Shown here: piece by piece, positions 34,318-43,358 of the stretch
How the letters are laid out: the number at the start of each line of letters is the position of its first letter
Position numbering within the stretch: the first letter of the stretch is position 1
Assembly: GCA_045599645.1 (NCBI GenBank)
Contig: JAZRWI010000076.1
Location: forward strand, 18,889 to 82,888
DNA length: 64,000 nt
From: RUG334 sp045599645
GTDB taxonomy: Bacteria > Muiribacteriota > Ozemobacteria > Ozemobacterales > Ozemobacteraceae
Direction of reading: 5' to 3'
The notes under the pieces: model-generated
Told to the model about the DNA's origin: nothing
Databases searched by the model: none
Seen by the model: the letters and a program-made list of their open reading frames with translations, nothing else
Translations under genes and position numbers: made by a program

Positions 34318-36272
34318 CAGAATGTCTTCAGCAAGCGAAGCTTGGCAGTATAATCGTCGTAATCACTGGCATCGTTATCGAAATCAGCGCGACTTCCTGA
34401 AAGGTCAAGAATCAATCTGGTAGAAGGGTTATATTCCCTTGTAAGAGAAAGATTGACCTTATCGTGTATAGAACAAATACCGGCACTATTAACGTCTTCA
34501 CGTAAATAGTCAATTCCAAGAGTAAGATGCGGATTAAGCTTAGTGCTTCCGCCCAAGCCGCTCCATTTAGTCTTTTCTTTATTGTTAGCTCTTCTATAAT
34601 CGAGATTTTCAATAGAATAAGAACCGTAAACCTTATGCTGGTCATCTTTTTCCCAGGTAAGTTTCAGGTCCATGCGGTCAACATCACGGTCATTGAGATT
34701 ATTAACTTCATCGCGATCGACCGTTCTGCTAAAACCAGCATAATATCCCATTTCACCAGCTTTCTGGTTCATTTCAATCCAGTAAAAATCAATGTATCTA
34801 TCCATAAAGGATTTATTCTTAGCGAATTCATGAATAGGCTGATAATACATGTCTATTCTCAGATTTTTATAGTATTCACTGGGCTTAACAGTAATCTGGA
34901 ATTCATCCTGTGTTCTCTTAACTGTTGAACGCAGATAATTGGCTATATTGTCTCTGGATTCCTTGTAACCGATTCTAGTGCTGACATACTTATTCAGTTC
35001 ATAGAAAAATCTGGCATAGTAGCTTCTATCATCTCTCGGAGATTCGCCAAGAGGAGTTGCAAAATCAGAATCAGCATATTCAATACCTGCTTCAGTTCTA
35101 AAGTTTTCGCGTTCATAACCACCCTTGATAACGTAAGCATTGCCGCCAACCTTGCCGGAATCATCACGTTTGTCGTAATCGGTATCGCTATGGGCAACTT
35201 CGGCATTCAAGAAAATATTTTCCGTCGGCTTCATGTTGATATCCATTGAAACAAGGCGATTAGACAATGAAGGCTGTTCGTTGCTAGCTGCAGGGTTATC
35301 ACGTTCGTCTTCAGTTCCAGTAACATTGAGACCAATCTTAAGTGAATCGTCTCTGGAATGCTGAATTCTGAAGCCACCAATGTAGCGTGGATTATCCAGG
35401 TCTTCCTTTTCTGTTTCGTAATAGCCACCAAAAGCAGAAACAGAGGTGCTATCAAATTTGTGGGTGCCATAAATGCCAAGAACATTCTGAGTCATAGAAA
35501 GCTCAGACATTTCCGGGAAAGCATGACCAAGAACAAGTCTTGAACGGTCATTGGCTACATCAAATGTAAACTGGTTAAAAACAAAGCTATGATCATAATA
35601 GCTTTTATCATTTGAAAAAGTTCCGTCAAGGATTAAAGACAGTGTATCACCCTTTTTATTGGTAGAAAACAGTTCATAGCGCATATTTTCTTCATAGAAT
35701 TCACCGCCTTCATCTGGAGCAAGGTCTTTATTGCCGCTTACATGAGTAGTATAGAAGGCAGTATCAGTATAGAGATTAGAGCTGAAAAAACGGTCTTCTT
35801 CCCATTCATTCAGGTCATAATGCATTGGTTCGCGATTATCAACAACAGGAATGCTGATAGAAGGAGCCGGCGGTCTTGTTTCTGAAGCAGGAACAAATGG
35901 AACTTTGTAGGAGCTGTCGCTTGACTCAAATCGCGGATCATTAGCTGTAGTTACACCACTACTTGCTTCTTCACTATAAAGATGCTTTGTTCCATTAGCT
36001 ACAATACCTGCAGCATAGCCGTAAGCCTGTGGATTTCCACCAGTATATGCAGACATAGCAACATTTGCCAGTTGCTTAGTGTTCTTTATTTCTGGTATCT
36101 GAAGAGGCTTGAAATTGTTTTTCAGAGGTTTAAAACCTGAAAAATCACCGTTAACCTCAGAGGTTTCTACAGGAGTAAGATTTCCATTGTTCTGCTGATA
36201 GGCAAAGCCGCTGCAAAAAGTAATCAGAAAAACCGCCAGAATTGAAAGTTGAGTTCTGGCGGATTTCTTCAT
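34317..36272 (-). CDS. Predicted outer-membrane beta-barrel protein
   Basis: With ATG 36272 the protein has a clean signal peptide (MKKSARTQLSILAVFLITFC, cleavage near GFA). A TTG at 36305 would add 11 basic residues; neither has a good ribosome site. After a ~170-residue low-complexity region, the rest consists of alternating amphipathic strands (YELFSTNKKGDTLSLILDG, VSTRIGYKESRDN, KLTWEKDDQHKVYGSYSIEN) and ends LRLLKTF, an aromatic C-terminal residue used for outer-membrane assembly. Function is unknown. The gene is first in a coupled unit with the FecR-like and FN3 lipoproteins. Confidence 0.75.
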   Translation of the reverse strand: MKKSARTQLSILAVFLITFCSGFAYQQNNGNLTPVETSEVNGDFSGFKPLKNNFKPLQIPEIKNTKQLANVAMSAYTGGNPQAYGYAAGIVANGTKHLYSEEASSGVTTANDPRFESSDSSYKVPFVPASETRPPAPSISIPVVDNREPMHYDLNEWEEDRFFSSNLYTDTAFYTTHVSGNKDLAPDEGGEFYEENMRYELFSTNKKGDTLSLILDGTFSNDKSYYDHSFVFNQFTFDVANDRSRLVLGHAFPEMSELSMTQNVLGIYGTHKFDSTSVSAFGGYYETEKEDLDNPRYIGGFRIQHSRDDSLKIGLNVTGTEDERDNPAASNEQPSLSNRLVSMDINMKPTENIFLNAEVAHSDTDYDKRDDSGKVGGNAYVIKGGYERENFRTEAGIEYADSDFATPLGESPRDDRSYYARFFYELNKYVSTRIGYKESRDNIANYLRSTVKRTQDEFQITVKPSEYYKNLRIDMYYQPIHEFAKNKSFMDRYIDFYWIEMNQKAGEMGYYAGFSRTVDRDEVNNLNDRDVDRMDLKLTWEKDDQHKVYGSYSIENLDYRRANNKEKTKWSGLGGSTKLNPHLTLGIDYLREDVNSAGICSIHDKVNLSLTREYNPSTRLILDLSGSRADFDNDASDYDDYTAKLRLLKTF

Positions 36273-36352
36273 ATCAATAAAATTTTTACGTTTTATTTTT
36301 TTCAAGGCTTTTCCAAAGACAATGGTATTAGACTCATATCAAGTCTTTTAGC

Positions 36353-38275
36353 TTACTTAGCCTTAGCCAGGTAAGCTACTGGGTTCTGGGTCTTACCGTT
36401 CTTGCGAACTTCAAAGTGCAAGTGACAACCGGTAGCAACACCTGTTGCACCAACCTTAGCAATAAGCTGACCTTCTTTTACATACTGACCGTTCTTTACA
36501 AGAATCTGTGAACAATGTGCATAACGAGTGGATAAACCATTTTCATGACTTACGATAACAAGCTTACCGTAACCACCTCTGCTGCCTGTGTAGATAACTC
36601 TGCCAGGAGCAACATTGTAAATTGCAGTTCCCTTAGGAGCAGCCAGGTCAATACCAGCATGGAAAGAACGTTTCTTACGAACCGGGTGAATTCTCCAACC
36701 GTATGGGCTGCTGATCCAACCCTTTGTCGGGGCCTTCCAAGAATACTTCTGAGCATTAGCCTTAGTAGAAATCTTTGTAATCTTGAAGTTTTTGCTCTTT
36801 ACAGTAGGAACCTTTATAGTCTGACCAGCCATAACAACTGTGTTAGACATATTGTTTTCGCTAATGATATCACCAATAGTGGTGTTGTATTTCTTTGCGA
36901 TTACAGAGAGTGATTCACCAGTCTTAACCTTGTGGCTTACAATGGTTTTTTCTTCAGAAGAAGCCGGTTTAGCAGTATCAGTTTTCTTTACAACACGATA
37001 AAGCTTTCTGTTAGGATTAATCTTGAGACTCTGACCAACCTTAACAGTGTCATTAGACATGTTGTTGTCTGACTGAATCTGTGCAACAGTAGTATTGAAA
37101 CGACTGGCAATCTTAGAAAGACTGTCGCCCTTAGCAACCTTATACTGGAAAGCAACCCTTTCTTCTGATTCTTCAGCTACATCGTCAGGGCTGATTTCAA
37201 CCTTAGCTATTTCATTCTTGATGGTTGGAAGTTCAACAGCCTGAGCTTCCTTCTTAATCTGGTTAACAGCAGCTACAGAAGCTCTTGTGGAATCATTGAG
37301 CTTAAGTTCAACGCTTTCCTTTTCAGGCTTAGCAGCCTTTGCTACTGTAGTTGCAGGAGCCTTAACAACGTCATTCTTGTCGAAGGTAATGTCTGCTTTC
37401 TTTGCAGAAGCAGCGGCAGCAGCCATTGGAAGCTTATTGTTAAGCTTTACCATCTGAAGCTTGGTTGGATCTTCAACCTTAGCAAGCTTGTTGTTCTTAA
37501 CAAGCTGGAGGTCTTTGTAGTCTTCAGCCGGCTTTGCTTCTACCTTTGCAATTCTGGCGCCGTTACGATTATTAATAGGAATAATAACCTTCTGGTTAGC
37601 ACGAAGAACATGACTCTTAAGATTGTTTTCGTTAAGAATGTTTTCCATGCTTACATTAAAGCGGCTGGCAATCTTAGAAAGGCTATCACCCTTCTTTACT
37701 GTATAACTGAAAACATTAGAAGTGGTTGGAACCTTAATTGTCTGACCAGCTTTGATTGAGTTGCTGTTATCAAGCTTGTTAGCCTTTTTAATAGCTTCAG
37801 TCTTAGCGCCAAACATTTCAGCTATGTTAGAAAGAGAATCACCTGGCTGAACAGAATATTCCAAATAGTTACTGTAAAGATCAGTATCGCCGGCAGCTGC
37901 AACAAATTCTGAGGAAGCACTCTTTGATACAGTCTGAGCTACAGTAGCTTTTTCTTTATTATTGAGGGAAGGTGTTCCAAAAACATCTTCCAGAGAAATG
38001 AGGTTTGAAGGAGCAGTATAAGTGGTGGGAAGTGCAGACTTGGTTTCGTGGGCAGAAACGAGGTCATTTATTCTAACTGGAAGGACGGCGCAGCTGGCAT
38101 CTGCCATGCGGAAGCTCTGAATAAATGAATTGTTCTGGAAGGAGCTTTCTATTACAAAAGCTTCTTCACTTTCTGCTGATACCAATCTGTCTATAGCTAT
38201 AGCAGATGTTTCAATTGCAACAAGTGCTAATAAAGCTAAGACTGAGTAATGTCTTGCCCTTAAATTATTCCACAC
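36353..38275 (-). CDS. LysM x4 / M23 peptidase, cell-wall endopeptidase
   Basis: The 640-residue protein has an N-terminal signal anchor (LALLALVAIETSAIAI). Four LysM domains lie at about 139-183, 188-233, 376-420 and 446-490, with a Lys/Ala-rich linker at 240-370. The C-terminal M23 domain (~519-635) has the metal and catalytic residues H539, D543 (HAGID), H618 and H620 (HLHFEV). It resembles NlpD/LytM proteins that cut or regulate cutting of peptidoglycan cross-links. GTG start at 38275 follows AAGGAG. It lies upstream of the beta-barrel unit on the same strand. Confidence 0.92.
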   Translation of the reverse strand: MWNNLRARHYSVLALLALVAIETSAIAIDRLVSAESEEAFVIESSFQNNSFIQSFRMADASCAVLPVRINDLVSAHETKSALPTTYTAPSNLISLEDVFGTPSLNNKEKATVAQTVSKSASSEFVAAAGDTDLYSNYLEYSVQPGDSLSNIAEMFGAKTEAIKKANKLDNSNSIKAGQTIKVPTTSNVFSYTVKKGDSLSKIASRFNVSMENILNENNLKSHVLRANQKVIIPINNRNGARIAKVEAKPAEDYKDLQLVKNNKLAKVEDPTKLQMVKLNNKLPMAAAAASAKKADITFDKNDVVKAPATTVAKAAKPEKESVELKLNDSTRASVAAVNQIKKEAQAVELPTIKNEIAKVEISPDDVAEESEERVAFQYKVAKGDSLSKIASRFNTTVAQIQSDNNMSNDTVKVGQSLKINPNRKLYRVVKKTDTAKPASSEEKTIVSHKVKTGESLSVIAKKYNTTIGDIISENNMSNTVVMAGQTIKVPTVKSKNFKITKISTKANAQKYSWKAPTKGWISSPYGWRIHPVRKKRSFHAGIDLAAPKGTAIYNVAPGRVIYTGSRGGYGKLVIVSHENGLSTRYAHCSQILVKNGQYVKEGQLIAKVGATGVATGCHLHFEVRKNGKTQNPVAYLAKAK

Positions 38276-38349
38276 TTTAATACTCCTTAAGATCTAAGAG
38301 AAAAGTAAGTATGCCCCCGTCCTTAGGGTCTACATACTTGTAAATGTAT

Positions 38350-38429
38350 CGGCAAGCCTCTTTAGAGTTTTTAGCAAAAAAATAAAAATAAATTTTTTAT
38401 TTTTTGTTAAAAACTCTAAAGACTTGTCG
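38350..38429. repeat. Long AT-rich inverted repeat upstream of the LysM/M23 gene
   Basis: CGGCAAG-CTTTAGAG-TTTTTAGCAAAA on the left pairs with TTTTGTTAAAAA-CTCTAAAG-CTTGTCG on the right, with few mismatches and an AT-rich loop near 38389-38393. It lies 75 bp upstream of the LysM gene. It could act as a terminator for incoming transcription, a promoter-region structure or a mobile-element end. Confidence 0.65.
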
Positions 38430-38510
38430 CAATAGCGACATATCGTGTGCGAAGCACATATCGAATCGGCGTAAGCCGATATATCGAGTTTTGCGAAGCA
38501 AAACATATCG
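38425..38510. repeat. Hairpin array with TATCG linkers (array B)
   Basis: Hairpins TGTCGCAATAGCGACA, TGTGCGAAGCACA, ATCGGCGTAAGCCGAT and GTTTTGCGAAGCAAAAC are separated by (A)TATCG linkers. Stems differ while linkers stay the same. Confidence 0.85.
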
Positions 38511-38592
38511 CCTCATGCTATATCTACATACGTTTCGCTAAGCAGACCTATTTATTTGATAAAAGCCTGTTTTGTGGAGCGTATTAAAAGTA

Positions 38593-38676
38593 TAGGCGTA
38601 GCCTAATTCATATTCGGCAATAGCCGAATCATTCATCGACTGAAGGTCGAATTCATAGCCCGAAGGGCTCATTCAT
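38593..38676. repeat. Hairpin array with ATTCAT linkers (array C)
   Basis: Hairpins TAGGCGTAGCCTA, ATTCGGCAATAGCCGAAT, CGACTGAAGGTCG and AGCCCGAAGGGCT are separated by (C/A)ATTCAT linkers. The array starts 83 bp after array B. Together they fill most of the 491-bp gap between the divergent genes. Confidence 0.85.
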
Positions 38677-38766
38677 TTTATCTTTACCGACCTTTTGCTA
38701 TTGCAACAAGTGCACGTTTGTGCTAAAGTTTTTTGAAAATTTTTAAACAGATTCGGAGCAGACAAA

Positions 38767-39225
38767 GTGACTACAAAAAGACCACCGGCTTTGAGCTGGC
38801 AAGATAAAGCTATATTAATCACTATACCAGTAGTAGTTCTTGCTATTTTTATTCTTGGTAACTATTACACCCAGGACCCAAAGGTTGAAGATGCCGCAGG
38901 CAGTCAACTTACAGGAGTAATCGTCAGAGACAGTGGCTTCATAGTTTCTTTGTATCCACAGACCGCAACTGATTCAGTTAAATTCAGAGTAAAAGACGCT
39001 AATTCAACAACTGAATATGATTTTGTCTATAACATTACCGGCTCAGATACATTTAAATTTGAACCAGGCAAAAAAGTTCAGTTCTACGGTCAATACAACT
39101 ACGATATGCGCGGCGGCACCGTTACCACTCCTTATAAAGGAAAGAGCGGACGCTACGACGGCTGGCTGATTTATAACAACAACCGCTACACCGCAGCCCA
39201 GAACGACCAGGAACAGCAGCAATAA
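38767..39225 (+). CDS. Membrane-anchored DUF3465-like protein
   Basis: The 152-residue product has one N-terminal helix (ILITIPVVVLAIFILGNYY) and a small soluble beta domain. KKVQFYGQYNYDMRGGTV with YDGWLIYNNNRY near the end resembles the DUF3465 pattern (V.FYGEYEWN.RGG... GWI.HNGK.Y), an OB-like domain of unknown function. The domain is expected outside the cytoplasm. GTG start follows GGAG at 38756. It ends in a Gln-rich tail. Confidence 0.65.
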   Translation: MTTKRPPALSWQDKAILITIPVVVLAIFILGNYYTQDPKVEDAAGSQLTGVIVRDSGFIVSLYPQTATDSVKFRVKDANSTTEYDFVYNITGSDTFKFEPGKKVQFYGQYNYDMRGGTVTTPYKGKSGRYDGWLIYNNNRYTAAQNDQEQQQ

Positions 39226-39275
39226 ACTTAGTGCTATATCAACCTGGTCTCGCAAACCAACTACTCACCCCAACT

Positions 39276-39596
39276 TAATGCATAATTCACAATTCATAAT
39301 GCACAATTATATGTGTTGGTCTTAGTGCTACTTGGCGATTGTTAGCAGACGAACCTAAATTGAGAATGGAGAATTGAAAATGGAGGATTGAGAATAATTT
39401 ATTTTGTTTCCGCTGCTCTTATTAATTTGTGCCAAGATTAGAAACTTAGGCAAACCCAATATAGGGGCAACCCAACAATCAATTTTCCATTCTCCATTCT
39501 CCATTCTCAATTCTCCATTAGGGAATGAGCACAAAGTTGGTTGAAGCAGTTGCTAAACAATCAATTATGCATTGTGAATTATGAATTATGAATTTT
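39276..39596. repeat. Nested inverted repeats between convergent genes
   Basis: Outer arms: AATGCATAATTCACAATTC (39278-) with its inverted relative at 39562-39596. Inner arms: GAGAATGGAGAATTGAAAAT (39362-) with inverted relatives at 39482-39520, which repeat CCATTCTC. The ~320-bp structure fills the 39226-39599 gap, which has no gene. Confidence 0.7.
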
Positions 39597-39599
39597 AAG

Positions 39600-39986
39600 T
39601 TAGCCCCACTTGACTATATCGAGTGAAACCTCGGTGGGTTTTTCCTTAGAGGCAGCAAGCTCAGTGGCGGCTTTTTCTGAAAGCTTGATTATATAGTCGC
39701 CATCCGGCATGTTTTTATCATTGACTGTAACGGTTACACTATAACCATTATTAAGATTAGTTACCTTAACCCTTGTTCCGTAAGGCAGGCTTGCATGGGC
39801 AGCAGTCAGCCTGCTTCTTTCGTAATGCTCATTATATGAAGTAAGAGTGCCGTTTTCCTCAAATGTATAAAAAGCTGCATACCCCTTCTGAAAGAAACCA
39901 GATTCTTCGTCTGAACCAGACGAACCGCAACCGGTTAAAAACAAGGCAGATAAAACTACAAACAATAGGTATACTTTTCTTAACAT
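39600..39986 (-). CDS. RlpA-like double-psi beta-barrel lipoprotein
   Basis: The 128-residue product has a lipoprotein signal (lipobox LTGC, Cys20) and a DPBB domain with the RlpA signatures TAAHASLPYGTRVKVTNLNNG and VTVNDKNMPDGDYIIKLSEKAA. RlpA proteins are lytic transglycosylases or peptidoglycan-binding lipoproteins of the septal ring. The Asp in VNDK, an RlpA catalytic residue in some members, is present. There is no SPOR domain. Expected location is the envelope. Confidence 0.85.
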   Translation of the reverse strand: MLRKVYLLFVVLSALFLTGCGSSGSDEESGFFQKGYAAFYTFEENGTLTSYNEHYERSRLTAAHASLPYGTRVKVTNLNNGYSVTVTVNDKNMPDGDYIIKLSEKAATELAASKEKPTEVSLDIVKWG

Positions 39987-40137
39987 ACTTTATTTATCGA
40001 CTTTTTAATAAAATATGTTACTATTATAGTATGTTAAATGTGGCAAAACATCATTATCACTAGGAAAAGAATTCCCGGATAGTTGATAGTACATCGCATT
40101 TTCTGCTAAAATAGTAATAGTGAGGAGAATGTTAAGA

Positions 40138-40608
40138 ATGAAAAAGCTTTTAATATGTGTACTTTTGGCTTTTGTCGTATTTACCTGTTTAACCGCTTCT
40201 GCAGAATTGTCAACCGGCGATAACGCCCCTGAAATATCAGCAGCAGCATGGCTCAATGGTAATGGTCTGAAGCTTGCAGATAACAAAGACAAAATCGTCG
40301 TAGTTGAATTCTGGGCAACCTGGTGTCCACCATGCCGTGCCTCAATTCCTCATTTGAAGAAAATGAATGCAGAAATGCAGGGCAAAAACATTATTTTCGT
40401 TTCACTTACTAACGAAGACCAGGCAACCGTTGAAAAATTCAATGAAAAAGCTGGTATGAACTGGCTTGTTGGCGTTGGCAGCAACACAGCCAACGAATAT
40501 GGCGTAAACGGTATCCCCCACGCTTTCATTATCCAGAATGGTAAGATTATATGGGAAGGCCACCCAATGAGCGGTCTAGAAGAAAAGCTTAAAGAATTGG
40601 TAAAATAA
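40138..40608 (+). CDS. TlpA/ResA-like thioredoxin
   Basis: ATG 40138 is chosen because GAGGAGA lies about 10 bp upstream and it gives a normal signal peptide (MKKLLICVLLAFVVFTCLTA). The thioredoxin domain has VVEFWATWCPPCRASIPHLK with the CPPC active site, the TlpA-type central insert (SLTNEDQATVEKFNEKAGM) and the cis-Pro in NGIPHAFII. It is a periplasmic disulfide reductase or carrier. The stop is directly followed by the TTG of the next gene, so the unit of thioredoxin, AlbA-like and HEAT proteins is likely one transcript. Confidence 0.9.
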   Translation: MKKLLICVLLAFVVFTCLTASAELSTGDNAPEISAAAWLNGNGLKLADNKDKIVVVEFWATWCPPCRASIPHLKKMNAEMQGKNIIFVSLTNEDQATVEKFNEKAGMNWLVGVGSNTANEYGVNGIPHAFIIQNGKIIWEGHPMSGLEEKLKELVK

Positions 40609-41610
40609 TTGAAAAAGCAGGAAATAGAATTCAAGGTCCTTGATATAATTGACCGCCTCGAAAAAGGTCAGCCAATAGAGGACGACCAGGTCGAACTCAA
40701 GACCGAATGGCCATCTGACCATTTCAAGGCCGCCCGTCGTATTGCTGCCCACGCAAATTGCGCAAGAGGCGAAGATATTATGTGGCTCATAGGCATCGAT
40801 GAAAAAAGCGGTGTCGTAGGAGCTGACTTTGAAGAGCTTTCTGTCTGGTATGCCAAAATAAAATCAAAATTCGATCAGGGAATGGCACCAAACCTTATCA
40901 GTCTTGCTGTTCCCTACGAAGGAAAAACTGTTGTCGCATTGCTTTTTGAAACAGAAAGAGCTCCTTATGTAATCAGAATCCCAGCTACATGGGGCCCGGT
41001 AACCTGTGAGGTTCCGTGGCGCGAAGCAAACTCAACACGTTCTGCCAAACGTTCTGATCTTATCAAACTTCTTCACCCTGTTCAAAAGCAGCCAAGCGTC
41101 GAAATTCTCAATGGCAGCATCGAACTTCAGAAGGCTATAAGCGGAATGGGTCAGGGAGCCTATCAGTGGAACCTGAACATGATGCTTTATTTCATAACCT
41201 ATTCTTCAGAAACAATGGTTTTCCCGTTCCACAGATGTGAGGTTCTCTGGAGACCCTTGGGAAGACCCGATGAAAAACGTTTCTCAAATCTAAAAATTAC
41301 TCCTCCGACAGACTATTCCAGCCGCGAATTTAAGCAGAAAAACAAATCACTGACAGTCGACAGCACTGATTATGAAGTATTAATCAATACCGCCGGCATG
41401 ACAGAATTAACCGCTGAATGCTTTGAAAACGAAAAGCCTGGTCCATTGATGTTTGAAACTATCGAACTGAAAATCAGGCTATGTTCACATCATTCAGAAC
41501 TTCCTGTTACTCTTGAAGCAGTTTTCGAACTGGTTCAGAAGCAGAAAGAACCATCAGACCGACTGCTCGGCAGATGGGAAATTGTTAATAAAACAGGTTC
41601 TACAAAATAA
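40609..41610 (+). CDS. AlbA_2-like (Schlafen-related) domain protein
   Basis: The 333-residue product starts at TTG directly after the thioredoxin stop; no in-frame ATG precedes the domain. Residues ~25-150 resemble the AlbA_2 domain: VELKTEWPSDHFKAARRIAAHANC, IMWLIGIDEKSGVVGAD, VVALLFETERAPYVI. AlbA_2 domains bind nucleic acid or act with ATPases, often in defence or regulation. The C-terminal ~170 residues are beta-rich and unrecognised. Lack of the HATPase_c_4 and wHTH parts makes it unlike the genes near 57.5-59.9 kb. Confidence 0.6.
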   Translation: MKKQEIEFKVLDIIDRLEKGQPIEDDQVELKTEWPSDHFKAARRIAAHANCARGEDIMWLIGIDEKSGVVGADFEELSVWYAKIKSKFDQGMAPNLISLAVPYEGKTVVALLFETERAPYVIRIPATWGPVTCEVPWREANSTRSAKRSDLIKLLHPVQKQPSVEILNGSIELQKAISGMGQGAYQWNLNMMLYFITYSSETMVFPFHRCEVLWRPLGRPDEKRFSNLKITPPTDYSSREFKQKNKSLTVDSTDYEVLINTAGMTELTAECFENEKPGPLMFETIELKIRLCSHHSELPVTLEAVFELVQKQKEPSDRLLGRWEIVNKTGSTK

Positions 41611-41616
41611 GCTCTC

Positions 41617-43257
41617 ATGTCACAAAATTCTTCAATTCCTGAAAAATGGCATAATCTAATCTTTGAATCCTTGAATTCTGACTCTGTTCAGGAAAAAGTA
41701 TTTGCTTTGGATTTTTTAAGCCAGCAAACCTCTTTGTCTCTCGAAAGCTGCAAGGAACTGATGCCCAACATCACTCAGTCTGTAGTTTATCCAGATCCAC
41801 AGGTCAGAGATTATGCCAGACGTGCAAGAAACCATATTCTTGACCTTTTTCCGGAAATCGAAACCCATAAAGCCACCACTACTCCATTCAAGCTTGAATT
41901 AAAGCCTGGTGAAAAGCTTACTGCTCAACAGATTCTTTTACACAAGCTTCGCCTTGGAAGTCGCTTTGTTGTTTTTGAAGCAATGGATCGCCTCACAGAA
42001 AGCGGTGACAATTCACTTATAGAACCATTAATGGACTATCTTGAACAGGAAAAGGACGAATATAAGGTTTCCTATCTGTTGAGATTAATGGGAAGATTTG
42101 ATGATAAAAAAATCCCAGAGCTCTTAGAAAAATACCTGGAACACGAAGACAATAGAATAGTTGCTAATACAATAGAAGCTCTCAGCGAATTCGATGTTCC
42201 GCATCTTTCTCAGACCTTTGCCGATTATGCAATGAGCAAAGACCCTCGTATACGCGTTAATGCTATAAGGGCTCTTCACCGTTATTCTCCATCCATCGCA
42301 GAAAAACACATTTCTGAAATGATAAGAAGTAATAGCTATCCGGCTCAGGATATGGGTGTAAACCTGCTTAGAATACTCAGACCATCTAACCTCGGTGAAT
42401 TGCTGTCTGTTGCCAATAATTCAAGATATGCTGATATACGCCTTAAAGCTCTCGATATTCAGCCGCCGGATTCAGCAGAAACCCAGAACGCTGAAATGCT
42501 TCTTAAAGAAGATATTGAACAGCCTGATGAAAAGCGTGACCTGTTCTTCTTTACTGGTTTCCTTATTCTTTCAGCATGCCTTTTTGTAATTGTTGGCCCG
42601 AACAACAGATATTTACTTTCATTGCTGTTTGTCGGAATTGGAATTTTAACAATGATCAGACCTGATAAAACCAGGACAAGCATTCAAAAAACAGCTATTT
42701 CCCTCGGCTTTATCAGTTCCATAATCTGGGGAAGCACCCGTCTCATGCTTCTGCCAGCCTTAATGGGCTTGTGGTTCACCTGGAACGGCAGCCACTTTAA
42801 CAGACGTGGCAGATTAGAAAAAGCAAAACTTGAAAGCATCTACGCATGGTTCTTTGCCATGATATCAATGCTGACAACCCAATTTATTCAAGGCAGCTAC
42901 GATAACATTCTAAAGCTTGCAGGTAACATTCTTCTTGATTCAGAAAATCTCCTTATAGACGCACAAACATCCGAAAAAATTATTTCAGTAGTCACAAAAC
43001 AGACTAATTTTGAAATAACAATTTATATTTTCATTGCCATAATGACATTGGCAATCATGACTCTCGACCGCTGGATGCCAGCCCAGACCAAAACCGGTGA
43101 AAAGGCTTCTCCCAGAAGACGACTCATAATATCATTCTGCGTATGCTTCGCAGCTATAATCATCCTAAACAGCTGCCACGTCTTCGGTCTGAAACTTATG
43201 CTCCAAACCAACGGCTTCAACGCAGTAACCGACGTCCTAAAGCTACTTCTGCCATAA
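41617..43257 (+). CDS. HEAT-repeat protein with C-terminal membrane domain
   Basis: The 546-residue protein has HEAT-like helical repeats in residues ~20-290 (PQVRDYARRARNHIL, LIEPLMDYLEQEKDEYKVSYLL, DPRIRVNAIRALHRY). About seven membrane helices follow (~310-545). HEAT arrays bind proteins, so it may scaffold a complex at the membrane. It follows the AlbA-like gene by 6 bp. No known family combines these parts by my recognition. Confidence 0.65.
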   Translation: MSQNSSIPEKWHNLIFESLNSDSVQEKVFALDFLSQQTSLSLESCKELMPNITQSVVYPDPQVRDYARRARNHILDLFPEIETHKATTTPFKLELKPGEKLTAQQILLHKLRLGSRFVVFEAMDRLTESGDNSLIEPLMDYLEQEKDEYKVSYLLRLMGRFDDKKIPELLEKYLEHEDNRIVANTIEALSEFDVPHLSQTFADYAMSKDPRIRVNAIRALHRYSPSIAEKHISEMIRSNSYPAQDMGVNLLRILRPSNLGELLSVANNSRYADIRLKALDIQPPDSAETQNAEMLLKEDIEQPDEKRDLFFFTGFLILSACLFVIVGPNNRYLLSLLFVGIGILTMIRPDKTRTSIQKTAISLGFISSIIWGSTRLMLLPALMGLWFTWNGSHFNRRGRLEKAKLESIYAWFFAMISMLTTQFIQGSYDNILKLAGNILLDSENLLIDAQTSEKIISVVTKQTNFEITIYIFIAIMTLAIMTLDRWMPAQTKTGEKASPRRRLIISFCVCFAAIIILNSCHVFGLKLMLQTNGFNAVTDVLKLLLP

Positions 43258-43265
43258 GAAGTCTG

Positions 43266-43335
43266 AAGTCGCCCCTGCGAGGCCTTCTTCCTTTAGGGAG
43301 AAGGTGGCACAGCGTAGCTGTGACGAATGTGGGCT
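43266..43335. repeat. Dispersed palindromic element related to 8551-8600
   Basis: GGCCTTCTTCC...GAAGGTGGCAC and a CAGCGTAGCTGTGACG segment match the reverse complement of the left part of the 8551-8836 repeat with few differences. It sits between convergent genes. Confidence 0.7.
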
Positions 43336-43358
43336 ATTGGGACACCAGGCCTCTAACC

